Shown here one piece after another: positions 34,884-45,059 of a stretch of DNA of 57,339 nt (positions within the stretch are counted from its first letter, which is position 1; every line of letters begins with the position of its first letter). The stretch is taken from positions 1-57,339 of the forward strand of contig NZ_BHWB01000026.1 of assembly GCF_003865075.1 (NCBI RefSeq), given 5' to 3'. The position numbers were made by a program, and so were the translations under genes. This stretch comes from Bacteroides faecalis. Lineage in GTDB: Bacteria; Bacteroidota; Bacteroidia; Bacteroidales; Bacteroidaceae. The notes beneath the pieces were generated by a model, which worked only from the letters and a program-made list of their open reading frames with translations, searched no databases and was not told the origin of the DNA.

Positions 34884-36167
34884 ATGTTACAAAAATTATT
34901 TGGATTCAATCCTAAATCAATGCAACTGAAAACCGAAATATTGGCTGGACTTACTACATTCTTGACCATGTCTTATATTTTGGCTGTCAATCCAAGTATT
35001 TTAAGTGTAACTGGCATGGACAAAGGAGCTGTATTTACTGCAACCGCTGTTGCTTCCTTCATTGCCACACTCATCATGTCTACCTGGGCCAAATTGCCTT
35101 TTGCATTAGCACCTGGGATGGGTTTAAATGCTTTTTTTGCATTCACAGTCTGTTTAAGCATGGGAAATACATGGGAATTTGCATTAACTGCCGTACTCAT
35201 CGAAGGAATCTTATTTATCTTATTAACTCTTTCTAATCTACGGGAAGCTATACTCAATGCCATACCCAACTCGTTGAAAAGTGCTATTGGAGCAGGTATC
35301 GGACTATTTATCGCTTTTATAGGACTGCAAAATGCCGGTGTAATAACCAATAATGATGCAACCTTGGTGACACTGGGAAATATTACGTCAGGATCTCCTT
35401 TACTTGCACTCATCGGCCTTGCCATTACGTCCGTATTGCTTATCAAAAAGGTTAAGGGTTCTATGTTATGGGGAATTCTTGCTACCATGCTAATTGGCAT
35501 ACCTATGGGTATCACAGAATATAATGGGATTATAAGTGTCCCACCGTCATTGGCACCGGTTTTCTTTAAATTCGATTTTTCTGAAGTCTTCACGACTAAA
35601 ATGGCATTTACCGTATTCACGCTTCTGTTTATTGATATGTTCGACACCATAGGTACTCTAGTCGGTGTTTCCAATAAAGCCGGAATGATGGAAAATGGAA
35701 AGATTCCACATGTCAAAGAAGCGTTTATGGCTGATGCTATCGGCACTACAGTAGGTGCAATGCTAGGAACCAATACTGTTAGCACTTATGTTGAAAGTGC
35801 ATCGGGTATTGCACAAGGAGGACGTTCGGGTATTACTTCCTTTGTAACAGCTCTTTGTTTTGCTGTCGCATTACTTTTCGCCCCACTTTTTCTTTCTATT
35901 CCAAGTGCAGCAACTTGTCCCATTCTAGTATTAGTAGGATTGTTTATGATGTCTCCAATTAAGGAAATTGATTTGGATGATTATACGGAATCAGTTCCTG
36001 CATTTATCTGTATCATCATCATTCCGATGGCTTATAGTATTTCTGACGGTATCGTACTTGGGCTGATAAGTTATGTGCTTACCAACTTACTCTGCGGCAA
36101 GTTTAAAAAGATATCGATTACTATGTATATTTTAGCCGTATTATTCACACTCAAGTATTTGGTGTAA
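34884..36167 (+). CDS. NCS2 family purine permease (AzgA/PbuG-like, guanine/hypoxanthine)
   Basis: A 427-residue inner-membrane carrier with about 12 helices. Family blocks are clear: AGLTTFLTMSYILAVNPSIL, ALAPGMGLNAFFAFTVCLSM, DMFDTIGTLVGVSNKAGMM and TNTVSTYVESASGIAQGGRS. These place it in the AzgA-like branch of NCS2, whose members import hypoxanthine, guanine or adenine with protons. It is a single-gene unit with its own promoter and downstream hairpin; exact substrate is not decidable by eye. Confidence 0.9.
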   Translation: MLQKLFGFNPKSMQLKTEILAGLTTFLTMSYILAVNPSILSVTGMDKGAVFTATAVASFIATLIMSTWAKLPFALAPGMGLNAFFAFTVCLSMGNTWEFALTAVLIEGILFILLTLSNLREAILNAIPNSLKSAIGAGIGLFIAFIGLQNAGVITNNDATLVTLGNITSGSPLLALIGLAITSVLLIKKVKGSMLWGILATMLIGIPMGITEYNGIISVPPSLAPVFFKFDFSEVFTTKMAFTVFTLLFIDMFDTIGTLVGVSNKAGMMENGKIPHVKEAFMADAIGTTVGAMLGTNTVSTYVESASGIAQGGRSGITSFVTALCFAVALLFAPLFLSIPSAATCPILVLVGLFMMSPIKEIDLDDYTESVPAFICIIIIPMAYSISDGIVLGLISYVLTNLLCGKFKKISITMYILAVLFTLKYLV

Positions 36168-36191
36168 ATATCCAATATAATATATAAAAAG

Positions 36192-36237
36192 AAGAAAGTA
36201 TATCATTTTTCAACAATATACTTTCTTTCCTTTCATG
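36192..36237. terminator. terminator after the purine permease gene
   Basis: AAGAAAGTATAT (36192-36203) pairs with ATATACTTTCTT (36226-36237) around a 22-nt loop. A T-rich stretch follows on the plus strand. Confidence 0.6.
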
Positions 36238-36305
36238 AAATGACATATACATTATATCACCTCACACCATATTTATGAATAAAAAGTTTAAAAGAATAAG
36301 CGAAG

Positions 36306-36659
36306 TTATTTGGTTCTCTTTTTTCTGTTCTCGTTTTCCTTTTTACGCATATCCTGATATTTCTTGTATTGCTCATCGGTTAAGATCTTCTTTATCTTAG
36401 CTTCTACTTCTGTTCTCTTCTTCTGCATTTCTTCGCGTGAAGGTCTTTCACCCGATTTCTGTTTAGCAGGTCTCATTTCCTCCAGAGCTGCTTTAAAATC
36501 TTTGGCCTGTTTTTCATTCAGTCCCAGATCTGTAATCATTTTCTCTACTCGCTTTTCTCTATCAACTGTCCTTTGTTGACCTTGTGGACGATTTTGTGCA
36601 ATACAAACTGTTGTACCTATTAGTAAGGCAACAACTAAACTTAAAATCTGCTTTTTCAT
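36306..36659 (-). CDS. Spy/LTXXQ-like periplasmic protein (DUF4890 type)
   Basis: A 117-residue, very basic, helical protein with a signal peptide (MKKQILSLVVALLIGTTVCI, then AQNRP). Two LTxxQ-like segments appear: ITDLGLNEKQAKDFKAALEE and KILTDEQYKKYQDM. Spy and CpxP relatives bind unfolded periplasmic proteins or metals; in Bacteroides this group is named DUF4890 and has no proven role. A minus-strand TAACTTTC at about 36712-36719 could be its -7 box, with the last base off consensus. Confidence 0.75.
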   Translation of the reverse strand: MKKQILSLVVALLIGTTVCIAQNRPQGQQRTVDREKRVEKMITDLGLNEKQAKDFKAALEEMRPAKQKSGERPSREEMQKKRTEVEAKIKKILTDEQYKKYQDMRKKENENRKKRTK

Positions 36660-37129
36660 ATTCTAATTACCATATTAAGTGAATAATGTATATATGACTA
36701 CATAAATGACCGAAAGTTAATTCCAGTCTAAAGAAAAAAACATCATTTTTGCATTATTTATGTATTAAGCAGTTAGAAGAAACACATTCTTGTTCACAGC
36801 ATTTCGCAAAGTGAATAGTTGAAATGGCTCTGTTTTTTTTTGCTGATTTTTAGTATAATATTTCGTTTTTAATTAGTGATGCCCCCCCTTTTATCCTTTA
36901 CCTATAATTCTTTTTAAAATATAAACGTAATGCAACTGTTTTATTAGTTACAAAATAAGACTAAACTCTAGTAGAATCAACTTTTCTACTTCGATATAAA
37001 ATTTCAATAAAGTAGATAGATTAACGTAAATCTAACCCAATAATGACATTCAATCAGAGAACAATCTACTATCAAATAGAGCATAAATAAAAAAAAAACC
37101 AGAAAACAATAATAGTAAACAAGATATGA

Positions 37130-37183
37130 AGTTAATATTAGAGACAAATTAGTTAATATTGGAGACAAATTAGTTAATATAGG
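37130..37183. repeat. 21-bp direct repeats upstream of the PUL-type operon
   Basis: AGTTAATATTAGAGACAAAT plus T (37130-37150), a copy with one change (37151-37171) and a partial third copy AGTTAATATAGG (37172-37183). The array ends about 54 bp before a probable -7 box, a fitting place for an activator or repressor site. Confidence 0.75.
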
Positions 37184-37236
37184 CGCCATAAATAAAATTA
37201 ATTCGAGTTAATCCTTAAAAAATCATCTAATTATTA

Positions 37237-37244
37237 TACTTTCG
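37237..37244 (+). promoter_or_regulatory. probable promoter of the PUL-type operon
   Basis: TACTTTCG in TATACTTTCGC resembles TAnnTTTG with a shifted C. If correct, the first gene at 37543 has a leader of about 290 nt, long enough for post-transcriptional control. Confidence 0.35.
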
Positions 37245-37542
37245 CAAAATCGTTAATAAGATAAAATAAAACCTTATTAAATTATAACTAATACAAAAAT
37301 AAAACACTAATTAATGAAAAAGGAAGCATAAAAACACACTACCCTCTTTTAGTGAGATTATCATCTTACTAAAGAATACTTAGAATATAAAACCAATTGT
37401 TATAACTTTAAATATTAAAAACAATGAAAAAACTATGTATTAAATTACCTCTAGACAACTATACTTATGAATAATAAGTAGTCAATTTACCAATTAACCA
37501 TTATCTAATTAATTATTAAATTCATTCTTTAATCTATTACTT

Positions 37543-38928
37543 ATGAAATTTAATAGAAAAACAAGTTTGAGATTAGGAATTAGTATTCCGCTATTTCTAA
37601 TCGTTGCACTATCTATTATTAGTGGATGCAATAACAGTGATCTTCCCCCTATTATTTCCAGTGTCCAAAGTACGCCACCGGATTTCAGTAAACCAATCAT
37701 TTTAGAGTCATTCAGTCCAGACAGCGGTGGTGTTGGAACTCAGCTTGTATTGAAAGGACAGAATTTTGGTACAGACAGTAACTATTTGTATGTTACTGTC
37801 AATGACAAGAAAGCCAAAATTGTAGGTGTAAAGAACGATTACATTTACGCAGTAGTTCCTGCCCGTGCAGACACCGGCTATGTGCGCTTATATGTGGGGC
37901 AAGGAGACAACGTAGAAGAATATGCATTGGATAAACCATTCCGTTACAAATTTAAACGTAACGTAACGACTTTAGCAGGTAAAGACCAAGAAAACGGACG
38001 TATAGACGGTGATTATGGAGAAGCGCGTTTACAACGTCCCTGGTTTCTTCTTGCCGATAAAGATGATGCAATGTACTTTATTGACGAAGGTCGTGGAACG
38101 GATAAAAACGGAGCTTTACGCCGCGCACGTGAAGACTTAATAGAAACATTAGTTCAATGTTCAGCAGGCCCATTCCAATCACCGACTTGTTTGGCTTTCA
38201 GCCAAAACGAGGATACTCTTTATATAACCAATAAATCCAGTCATGAGGTAACAACAGATGTTAACATCCTCTATTGTACACGTGCCGGAGGATTTGTTGA
38301 TACTAAACCTTTCGTTTATATGAAAGGCGCACAAACACAGGGAATTGCAGTAAATCCGAAAACTGGAGAAGTTTTCTTTGACAGCCAAACAGACGGATAT
38401 ATTTACCGATATACCGGTACCGGTAAAACGGCAACGCAAGAAGATACACCATACGAACAACTCTTCCGTATCAGCGGAAGTTCAAATGTGGAGATGAGAA
38501 TGTTATTCTCACAAGATGGTTCTACACTTTATGTTGTAATTCGTAATAGACATTGTATCTATAAAATAAATTATGATACAGAAACTCGTACATTTGGTGT
38601 TCCGGAAATGTTTGCAGGACTTTGGGGAGAGTCTGGGTATGCCAACGGAGTTGGAACAGGAGCACGCTTTAATTGGCCAGGACAACCGGCTCTCGACGAA
38701 GATGGGAACTTATTTGTCCCTGACAAAGACAATCATTGCATCCGCAAAATAACTCCACAAGGTGAAGTTTCACTATATGCCGGTAAAGGCACTGAGGCAG
38801 GTTATAAAGATGGCACTCCTGACCGTGCCCGTTTCCGTGGTCCTGAAGCTGTCGTATTTTTGAGTGATGGTGCTATGTACGTAGCAGACCGAGACAATCA
38901 CTGTATACGTCGAGTTGTAGTAGAATAA
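37543..38928 (+). CDS. IPT/TIG and NHL-repeat surface lipoprotein of a PUL
   Basis: A 461-residue lipoprotein: signal sequence with lipobox IISGC at about residues 26-30, an IPT/TIG immunoglobulin-like domain (about 50-135, ESFSPDSGGVGTQLVLKGQN), then NHL beta-propeller repeats (about 140-461), two of which end HCIRKITPQGEVSLYAGKG and NHCIRRVVVE. Such proteins often stand first in Bacteroides glycan loci and are presumed surface glycan-binding proteins (SGBPs). It lies 36 nt upstream of the susC gene. The glycan is unknown. Confidence 0.85.
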   Translation: MKFNRKTSLRLGISIPLFLIVALSIISGCNNSDLPPIISSVQSTPPDFSKPIILESFSPDSGGVGTQLVLKGQNFGTDSNYLYVTVNDKKAKIVGVKNDYIYAVVPARADTGYVRLYVGQGDNVEEYALDKPFRYKFKRNVTTLAGKDQENGRIDGDYGEARLQRPWFLLADKDDAMYFIDEGRGTDKNGALRRAREDLIETLVQCSAGPFQSPTCLAFSQNEDTLYITNKSSHEVTTDVNILYCTRAGGFVDTKPFVYMKGAQTQGIAVNPKTGEVFFDSQTDGYIYRYTGTGKTATQEDTPYEQLFRISGSSNVEMRMLFSQDGSTLYVVIRNRHCIYKINYDTETRTFGVPEMFAGLWGESGYANGVGTGARFNWPGQPALDEDGNLFVPDKDNHCIRKITPQGEVSLYAGKGTEAGYKDGTPDRARFRGPEAVVFLSDGAMYVADRDNHCIRRVVVE

Positions 38929-38964
38929 ATAATATGAAAAATAAACAGATAATTATAATATATT

Positions 38965-41900
38965 ATGAATAACATACAGCGGGCAATTTTTATGTTACTA
39001 CTCTTGCTGGGTACACAAATCTCAAGCTTTGCCCAGCAGTCGAGACAAAACAATACGATTGAAGTAAAAGGTATTGTTAGAGATGAAATGGGACCAGTCA
39101 TTGGAGCTTCTATTATTGCCAAAGGACAACCTGGATTGGGGGTAACATCGGATATAGACGGAAAATTCAAATTAAAAGTTAGTCAATTTGATATTTTGGT
39201 CATTTCATTTCTTGGCTACGATGCAGTCGAACTCCCGATTGTGAAAATCAAAGATACCTCAAATGTAGATATCAAATTGACTGAAAGTAGTAAAAAAATC
39301 GATGAAGTCGTAGTTACAGCTAGTGGTACACAAACCAAGAAGACTCTAACCGGTGCTTATACATCCGTAGATATTAAACAATTAGCGTCTCCTTCCGGAA
39401 ACCTTACAAATTCTTTAGCAGGAGTGGTTCCAGGTATCATTGCTGTTCAAAGTTCAGGTGAACCGGGTGAAAACATGTCTGAGTTTTGGATTCGAGGTAT
39501 TAGTACATTTGGTAGCGGTAGTGGAGCACTTGTATTGGTAGATGGAGTAGAACGAAGCATGAATGAAATACCAGTACAAGATATTGAATCTTTCTCTATT
39601 CTGAAAGATGCATCTGCTACAGCTCTCTATGGTTCCAAAGGAGCAAATGGTGTTGTATTAATTACCACTAAACGAGGTAAACCAGGTAAAATTAATATCA
39701 GGGCTCGTTTTACTTATGGTTATAATCAAACAGGACGTATGCCACAGTTTGCCAATGCATATGATTGGGCAACATTGGCAAATGAAGCCAAAATAGGACG
39801 TTATGAGAGTCCCCTGTATACCCCTGAGGAACTCAATATTATCCAAAACGGACTAGATCCTGATTTGTATCCTAATATAAACTGGCAAGACCTTATGCTT
39901 AAAAAAGGAAGCCCACAATACAAAGCAGAAATCAGTTTTTCAGGAGGAGGTGATAATGTTAGATACTATGTATCTGGACAATATTATGATGAAAATGGTA
40001 TTTACAAGACTCAAAGCTCAGAAAATAAATATAATACCAATTCTACCTACAAACGATATAATTATCGTGCAAATGTAGATATGAATCTAACTAAAACCAC
40101 TTTAGTAAAAATTGGAGTAGGTGGATGGTTAGTTGACCGCACACAACCAGGTGCAGAAGGAGACAATATCTGGGGATCATTCTCAGAATTTACCCCTTTG
40201 AGTTCTCCACGTAAATATTCAACTGGACAGTGGCCCCATGTCAATGACCGATTGACACCTGAAATTCAATTAACTCAAACAGGATATAGGACCATATGGG
40301 AAAATAAAGCAGAATTAAACGTTACTTTACAGCAAGAATTAAATTTTATTACTAAAGGGTTGATATTTGAAGGTACTTATGCATTTGATACACAAAATTC
40401 AAATATTACCAATCGCCGTAAATTACCTGAATTGTGGGTAGCTCAAAACTACCGCGACCAAAAAGGTCAGCTAATTCTTCGCAGGACCTCTAATCCACAG
40501 ACGATGACTCAAACTGTGTCAACCGAAGGCTGGAAACGTAATTATTTACGTGCTCATTTAAAATACAATCGGTTATTTGCAGAGATTCACCGCGTAGGAG
40601 CTTATGCAATGATTTATCAAGAACAAAATGCAGATACCAGACTTGCTAATGAAGGTGATATTATCGCCTCTATACCACACCGTAATCTCGCCTATTCAGG
40701 AAGTTTTACTTACGCATTTCGTGACAGATACTTGGTGGAGTTCAATTGGGGATACACAGGATCTGAAAATTTTGAACATGGTAAACAATTTGGTTTTTTC
40801 CCTTCCTATTCTGCCGGATGGCTTATTTCTGAAGAACCTTTCATTAAAAGAATTGCACCATGGCTGGAAATGCTCAAAATTAGAGGTTCTTATGGTTTGG
40901 TAGGTAATGATAATATCGGTGGACAACGTTTTCCTTACATTTCTTTAATAGGAACGACCAATGGTTATAACTGGGGAGAGTTCGGTTCTCACGGAATTCA
41001 AGGATACCGTATAACGACGGTTGGTACTCCCAAATTAACTTGGGAAACTGCCAAGAAATATAATCTAGGTATTGATTTTAATCTTTTTAACAGTAAAATA
41101 ACAGGTACAGTCGATATCTATAAAGATGTACGCGATGATATTTTCATGAAACGTAATCACATGCCATTATCTACAGGTCTGGCCGATCAAACTCCAATGG
41201 CAAATGTTGGGCGTATGAAAGCCACAGGATGGGATGGTAACATTGCTTTCTTACAACGAATCGGACAAGTAGATATCACATTACGTGCCAACATGACTTA
41301 CCAAAATAATGAAATTGTAGATCGTGATGAAGCAGCTAACGAACTTTGGTATAAAATGGATAAAGGATTCCGCCTCAATCAGACACGCGGTTTGATTGCG
41401 CTTGGATTATTTAAAGATCAAGAAGATATAGATTGCAGCCCATCACAAACAGGATTAGCAACAGATGGACGCCCCGTTTTACCTGGAGATATCAAATACA
41501 AAGATGTAAATGGTGATGGGGTTATTACAGATGATGATTATGTACCATTAGGATATAGAGAAATGCCAGGCTTACAATATGGTATGGGCGCAAGCATCCA
41601 ATGGAAAAATCTTTATGTTAATGTTTTGTTCCAGGGAGCTGGTAGACGTGACTGGTTTGTGGGTGGAAACGGACCTCATGCATTCCATAACGGAATGACA
41701 GGTAACATTCTTCAAGAAATGGTAGATGGGAACCGTTGGAGTCCAAGAGAAGTCTCTGGTACAGCTGACACAGAAAATCCGAATGCAGACTGGCCACGTT
41801 TAACTTGGGGAAATAATGCAAACAACAATCGTAAATCTACTTTCTGGATGAAAAACGGACGTTACTTACGCCTAAAAAATGTGGAAGTTACTTATGATCT

Positions 41901-42075
41901 TCCCAAAGCGTTTGCTCGCAAAGTGTATATGAGCAATATACGTCTAGGCTTTGTTGGAGAAAATCTCTACACATGGAGTCCATTTAAATGGTGGGATCCG
42001 GAAGGAAACAATGAAAGCGGTTCTAATTATCCAATTAGCCGGACATACTCATTCTCAGTTCAAGTTGAATTCTAA
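38965..42075 (+). CDS. SusC-like TonB-dependent outer-membrane transporter
   Basis: A 1036-residue transporter. Signal peptide (to about FAQQ), a carboxypeptidase-regulatory-like domain (KGIVRDEMGPVIGASIIAKG), a plug domain (GNLTNSLAGVVPGIIAVQSS; DASATALYGSKGANGVVLIT) and a 22-strand barrel ending TYSFSVQVEF. SusC proteins import oligosaccharides across the outer membrane with a SusD lid, powered by TonB. There is no N-terminal signalling (STN) domain, so it is not of the anti-sigma-coupled type. The paired susD gene follows after 13 nt. Confidence 0.97.
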   Translation: MNNIQRAIFMLLLLLGTQISSFAQQSRQNNTIEVKGIVRDEMGPVIGASIIAKGQPGLGVTSDIDGKFKLKVSQFDILVISFLGYDAVELPIVKIKDTSNVDIKLTESSKKIDEVVVTASGTQTKKTLTGAYTSVDIKQLASPSGNLTNSLAGVVPGIIAVQSSGEPGENMSEFWIRGISTFGSGSGALVLVDGVERSMNEIPVQDIESFSILKDASATALYGSKGANGVVLITTKRGKPGKINIRARFTYGYNQTGRMPQFANAYDWATLANEAKIGRYESPLYTPEELNIIQNGLDPDLYPNINWQDLMLKKGSPQYKAEISFSGGGDNVRYYVSGQYYDENGIYKTQSSENKYNTNSTYKRYNYRANVDMNLTKTTLVKIGVGGWLVDRTQPGAEGDNIWGSFSEFTPLSSPRKYSTGQWPHVNDRLTPEIQLTQTGYRTIWENKAELNVTLQQELNFITKGLIFEGTYAFDTQNSNITNRRKLPELWVAQNYRDQKGQLILRRTSNPQTMTQTVSTEGWKRNYLRAHLKYNRLFAEIHRVGAYAMIYQEQNADTRLANEGDIIASIPHRNLAYSGSFTYAFRDRYLVEFNWGYTGSENFEHGKQFGFFPSYSAGWLISEEPFIKRIAPWLEMLKIRGSYGLVGNDNIGGQRFPYISLIGTTNGYNWGEFGSHGIQGYRITTVGTPKLTWETAKKYNLGIDFNLFNSKITGTVDIYKDVRDDIFMKRNHMPLSTGLADQTPMANVGRMKATGWDGNIAFLQRIGQVDITLRANMTYQNNEIVDRDEAANELWYKMDKGFRLNQTRGLIALGLFKDQEDIDCSPSQTGLATDGRPVLPGDIKYKDVNGDGVITDDDYVPLGYREMPGLQYGMGASIQWKNLYVNVLFQGAGRRDWFVGGNGPHAFHNGMTGNILQEMVDGNRWSPREVSGTADTENPNADWPRLTWGNNANNNRKSTFWMKNGRYLRLKNVEVTYDLPKAFARKVYMSNIRLGFVGENLYTWSPFKWWDPEGNNESGSNYPISRTYSFSVQVEF

Positions 42076-42088
42076 CAAAATATTAAAT

Positions 42089-44044
42089 ATGAAAAAATTA
42101 ATATTCAACATAATAGCAATAGGGACAATCTTTATGCTTAGTTCATGTGCCGATTATCTTAATGTAGATAAATATTTCTACGATCAACTTTCTCTGGATT
42201 CGGCATTTGCAAAGAAAATTTATGTAGATGGATGGTTGGCTAATGCCTATGAAGGAATGAATTTTATGGCAGAGTTTAAAGAGCGTTACCGCTGGGGTTC
42301 TGATGACCTGATTAATCCAGATGAAAAGGCAATGCAGAATGGTAATTACAGTGCTGATGACCCATTAGACAACATGGATGGTCGTGGTGCAGCCGGTACA
42401 ATGTATAAGGTATACGAGACTGTACGTAAAGCTTCCACATTTATTGATAATGTTGGCAGATGTCCTGAACTAACACTTACAGAAGTTTCTGATTATACGG
42501 CACAAGCACATTTCTTACGTGCTTATGCTTATTGGTCTTTACTTCGTAGGTATGGTCCCATTCCCTTAATCCCTAAAGAAGGATTAGATGTGAACCTTTC
42601 ATATGAAACACTTTCATTGCCACGTTCCAAATTCGATGATATCATTGACTTTATTAACGAAGATCTGGAGCTTGCTGCTGTAAACCTACCGGTAAGACGT
42701 ACCATTAATAATATGGGACACCCTACCAAAGGAGCTGCTCTGACTTTACGTGCACGAGTACTTCTGTATGCAGCAAGTCCACTATTCAATGGAAATACAG
42801 ACTTATTCAACATGAAAGATAACGTAGGAAATCAATTAATTAACCAAACTTATGATGAAGGGAAATGGGCACGAGCTGCTGCAGCAGCCAAAGACGTAAT
42901 GGAATTAAACCAATACTCATTAAATATCATAAAACCGTCAGCAACAACTATCATGCCTCCACATCATGCAGAATATTCTGATAAAGATTTTCCTAACGGT
43001 TGGGCTGATGTTGACCCATACGAATCGTACAAATCAATTTTTGATGGAACAATCCTTGGTTCTAAAAATGATGAATTGATTTTCACCCGTACCAATGAAG
43101 GACATAACACTATTAGAGGACTAGTGGAATCTTGTATACCACGAACCTTAAATGGAGGTAATAAAATTGGTGTTTCCCAGAAAATGGTAGATGCTTATTA
43201 TATGAATGACGGACGTACCATCCAAGAAGGAAAAGCTGACGGATATTACCAAGAAAGAGGGTTTACAACTAGCTCTACAGAATATCCATTTTTACCAGCA
43301 AAAGTTTCATTACAATATGCTAACCGAGAACCCAGATTCTATGCATCTATTGCATACAATGGTTCTATTTGGGAATGCGAAAGTGCGAATGAAAGTAAAT
43401 ATAGAAGACAACAGCTTTTCTACTACAAAAATGAGAACGACGGAAAATTAGGATTCAAAGAAGATCTCCCTTTAAGTGGTATTGGATTCAAAAAATTCTA
43501 TAACCCAGAAGATGCGTTAACGACTGGGGGATATGTGGTAAACAAGACAGAACCTTCAATGCGTTATGCCGAAGTACTATTGATTTATGCAGAAGCACTT
43601 AACGAACTGACTACCACACACAATGTAGTAACCTACAATGGAAATAGTGCGACCATTTCACGTGATATCGAAGAAATGAGATATGCTTTAAAACAAATCC
43701 GTTTTCGTGCCGGTTTACCAGATTTTAAGGATGATATATATGCTGATCAAGGTGAACTCCGTACTAGGATAAAAAGAGAACGCCAAATAGAATTTCTTGG
43801 TGAAAATGCTTTCCGTTTCCTTGATAATCGTAGATGGAAAGACGCTATGGTAGAAGAAAATATGCCATTAATGGGCTGTAATATCAACATCAGTTATGAT
43901 GAAGATAAGATACAATTATATTATGTACCAACAGCCATTACTTCAATGCCTAAAAACTTTGAACAAAAAATGTATTTCTTCCCTATACCGACCGAAGAAC
44001 TGAAGCGAAATGTAAATATGACCCAAAACCCAGGATGGCAATAA
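42089..44044 (+). CDS. SusD-like glycan-binding lipoprotein (RagB/SusD family)
   Basis: A 651-residue surface lipoprotein from the Met at 42089, chosen because MKKLIFNIIAIGTIFMLSSC is a lipoprotein signal with lipobox LSSC; the open frame extends 46 codons upstream into susC. The SusD fold is helical with TPR-like repeats: AHFLRAYAYWSLLRRYGPIP, MRYAEVLLIYAEALNE and IKRERQIEFLGENAFRFLDN. It forms the lid of the SusC transporter and binds the incoming glycan. Confidence 0.96.
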   Translation: MKKLIFNIIAIGTIFMLSSCADYLNVDKYFYDQLSLDSAFAKKIYVDGWLANAYEGMNFMAEFKERYRWGSDDLINPDEKAMQNGNYSADDPLDNMDGRGAAGTMYKVYETVRKASTFIDNVGRCPELTLTEVSDYTAQAHFLRAYAYWSLLRRYGPIPLIPKEGLDVNLSYETLSLPRSKFDDIIDFINEDLELAAVNLPVRRTINNMGHPTKGAALTLRARVLLYAASPLFNGNTDLFNMKDNVGNQLINQTYDEGKWARAAAAAKDVMELNQYSLNIIKPSATTIMPPHHAEYSDKDFPNGWADVDPYESYKSIFDGTILGSKNDELIFTRTNEGHNTIRGLVESCIPRTLNGGNKIGVSQKMVDAYYMNDGRTIQEGKADGYYQERGFTTSSTEYPFLPAKVSLQYANREPRFYASIAYNGSIWECESANESKYRRQQLFYYKNENDGKLGFKEDLPLSGIGFKKFYNPEDALTTGGYVVNKTEPSMRYAEVLLIYAEALNELTTTHNVVTYNGNSATISRDIEEMRYALKQIRFRAGLPDFKDDIYADQGELRTRIKRERQIEFLGENAFRFLDNRRWKDAMVEENMPLMGCNINISYDEDKIQLYYVPTAITSMPKNFEQKMYFFPIPTEELKRNVNMTQNPGWQ

Positions 44045-44065
44045 CAACATAATTAAGTTATAAAT

Positions 44066-45025
44066 ATGAAACAGATTAAAAATATAAGTCTTATCTCCTT
44101 GCTTTTATTGGCGTTTTCTTCTTGTGTAGACGAGTTAGATGACGAATTATTCACAAAGTTTACTAACCTGAAACTAAGTGGATGGCAAGAAACATCCTTG
44201 AATATTGAGGAGGATAATACAGCTATATTACCTCTATATTTTGGAATAAACGGAACTTCTGGTAATGATAAAGATATTCAAATCAAAGTTGGTTTTGATG
44301 CTGATACATTAGATGCCTATAACTGGGAAAAATATAAGAATGAAAAAAGTAAATACTACCAACAGTTACCCGAAGAAAGCTTTACTTTAAATCAAAATAC
44401 ATTCACAATCAAAAAAGGAGATCTAAATACAAGTGGATATTGTACAATAGACCTTTCTCTAATTGGAGATTTGTATGATGACTACGTATTGCCTCTGAAA
44501 ATCACATCTTCTGTAGGCGAACCTATCGGTCCAAATAAATATTCTAAGGCATTGTATCACATTGCCTTTAAGAATCATTTTTCTGGAAACTTTGCTGGAT
44601 ATGGTACTATAAAAGAAGAAGGTACCAGTTATACCACTTCAGCTAATGGTAAGACATTGTATGCGATTTCTAAAAATAAATGTTATATGTACGTAGGTAA
44701 TGTAACGCGCGATAATAGTACTGACTTCAAACAATATATCGTTGAATTAACGTATGACGAAACAAATAAGAATATTACATTAAGTACAAAAAATAGTGCG
44801 TTAAATCTAGAAGCAGAGCCTGTCAGTATTACACGTAAATATACCCAAAATACCACTGATCTACGTAAGTACAACGAAGAAACTGTAATTGTTATGAATT
44901 ACAAATATAACGATTTGTCAGAAGGCAGCTCCGCACGTTATTCATATGAAGGTACATTGACGATGAACCAAAGCGTATGGGCAAAAGACTATCCAGATGT
45001 ACCTGTAGAAGATGAAGAGGAGTAA
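44066..45025 (+). CDS. DUF1735 / BT3987-type surface lipoprotein
   Basis: A 319-residue lipoprotein (lipobox FSSC at residue 20, then VDELDDELFTKF). The N-terminal half has the beta-sandwich of the BT_3987-like/DUF1735 domain (LPLYFGINGTSGNDKDIQIK; DDYVLPLKITSSVGEPIGP), and the C-terminal half another beta domain (YIVELTYDETNKNITL; YSYEGTLTMNQ). It occupies the SusE/SusF-like position after susD and is presumed to bind glycan at the cell surface. It ends in an acidic tail (VPVEDEEE). Confidence 0.82.
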   Translation: MKQIKNISLISLLLLAFSSCVDELDDELFTKFTNLKLSGWQETSLNIEEDNTAILPLYFGINGTSGNDKDIQIKVGFDADTLDAYNWEKYKNEKSKYYQQLPEESFTLNQNTFTIKKGDLNTSGYCTIDLSLIGDLYDDYVLPLKITSSVGEPIGPNKYSKALYHIAFKNHFSGNFAGYGTIKEEGTSYTTSANGKTLYAISKNKCYMYVGNVTRDNSTDFKQYIVELTYDETNKNITLSTKNSALNLEAEPVSITRKYTQNTTDLRKYNEETVIVMNYKYNDLSEGSSARYSYEGTLTMNQSVWAKDYPDVPVEDEEE

Positions 45026-45059
45026 ACGAAGAGTAATTATTAACTAAAGATTAATAAAC

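Larger units (their letters stand above)
36660..37542. other. 883-bp AT-rich spacer upstream of the PUL-type operon
   Basis: No protein gene is convincing. It holds the probable promoter of the Spy-like gene, a 21-bp direct repeat array (37130-37183), a probable PUL promoter (37237-37244) and a long leader. A 16-codon ATG frame at 37424-37474 is present but has no supporting evidence. Confidence 0.5.

Noticed and set aside
34884..36167. Purine riboswitch in the leader of the purine permease gene
   Set aside because: The leader after the predicted start is about 40 nt, too short, and lacks the conserved loop sequences.
37424..37474. 16-codon frame as a leader peptide of the PUL operon
   Set aside because: No terminator/antiterminator pair, no run of regulatory codons and no other support.
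41951..42088. 46-codon N-terminal extension of the SusD-like protein
   Set aside because: It overlaps the susC 3' end and would bury the lipoprotein signal that begins at 42089.
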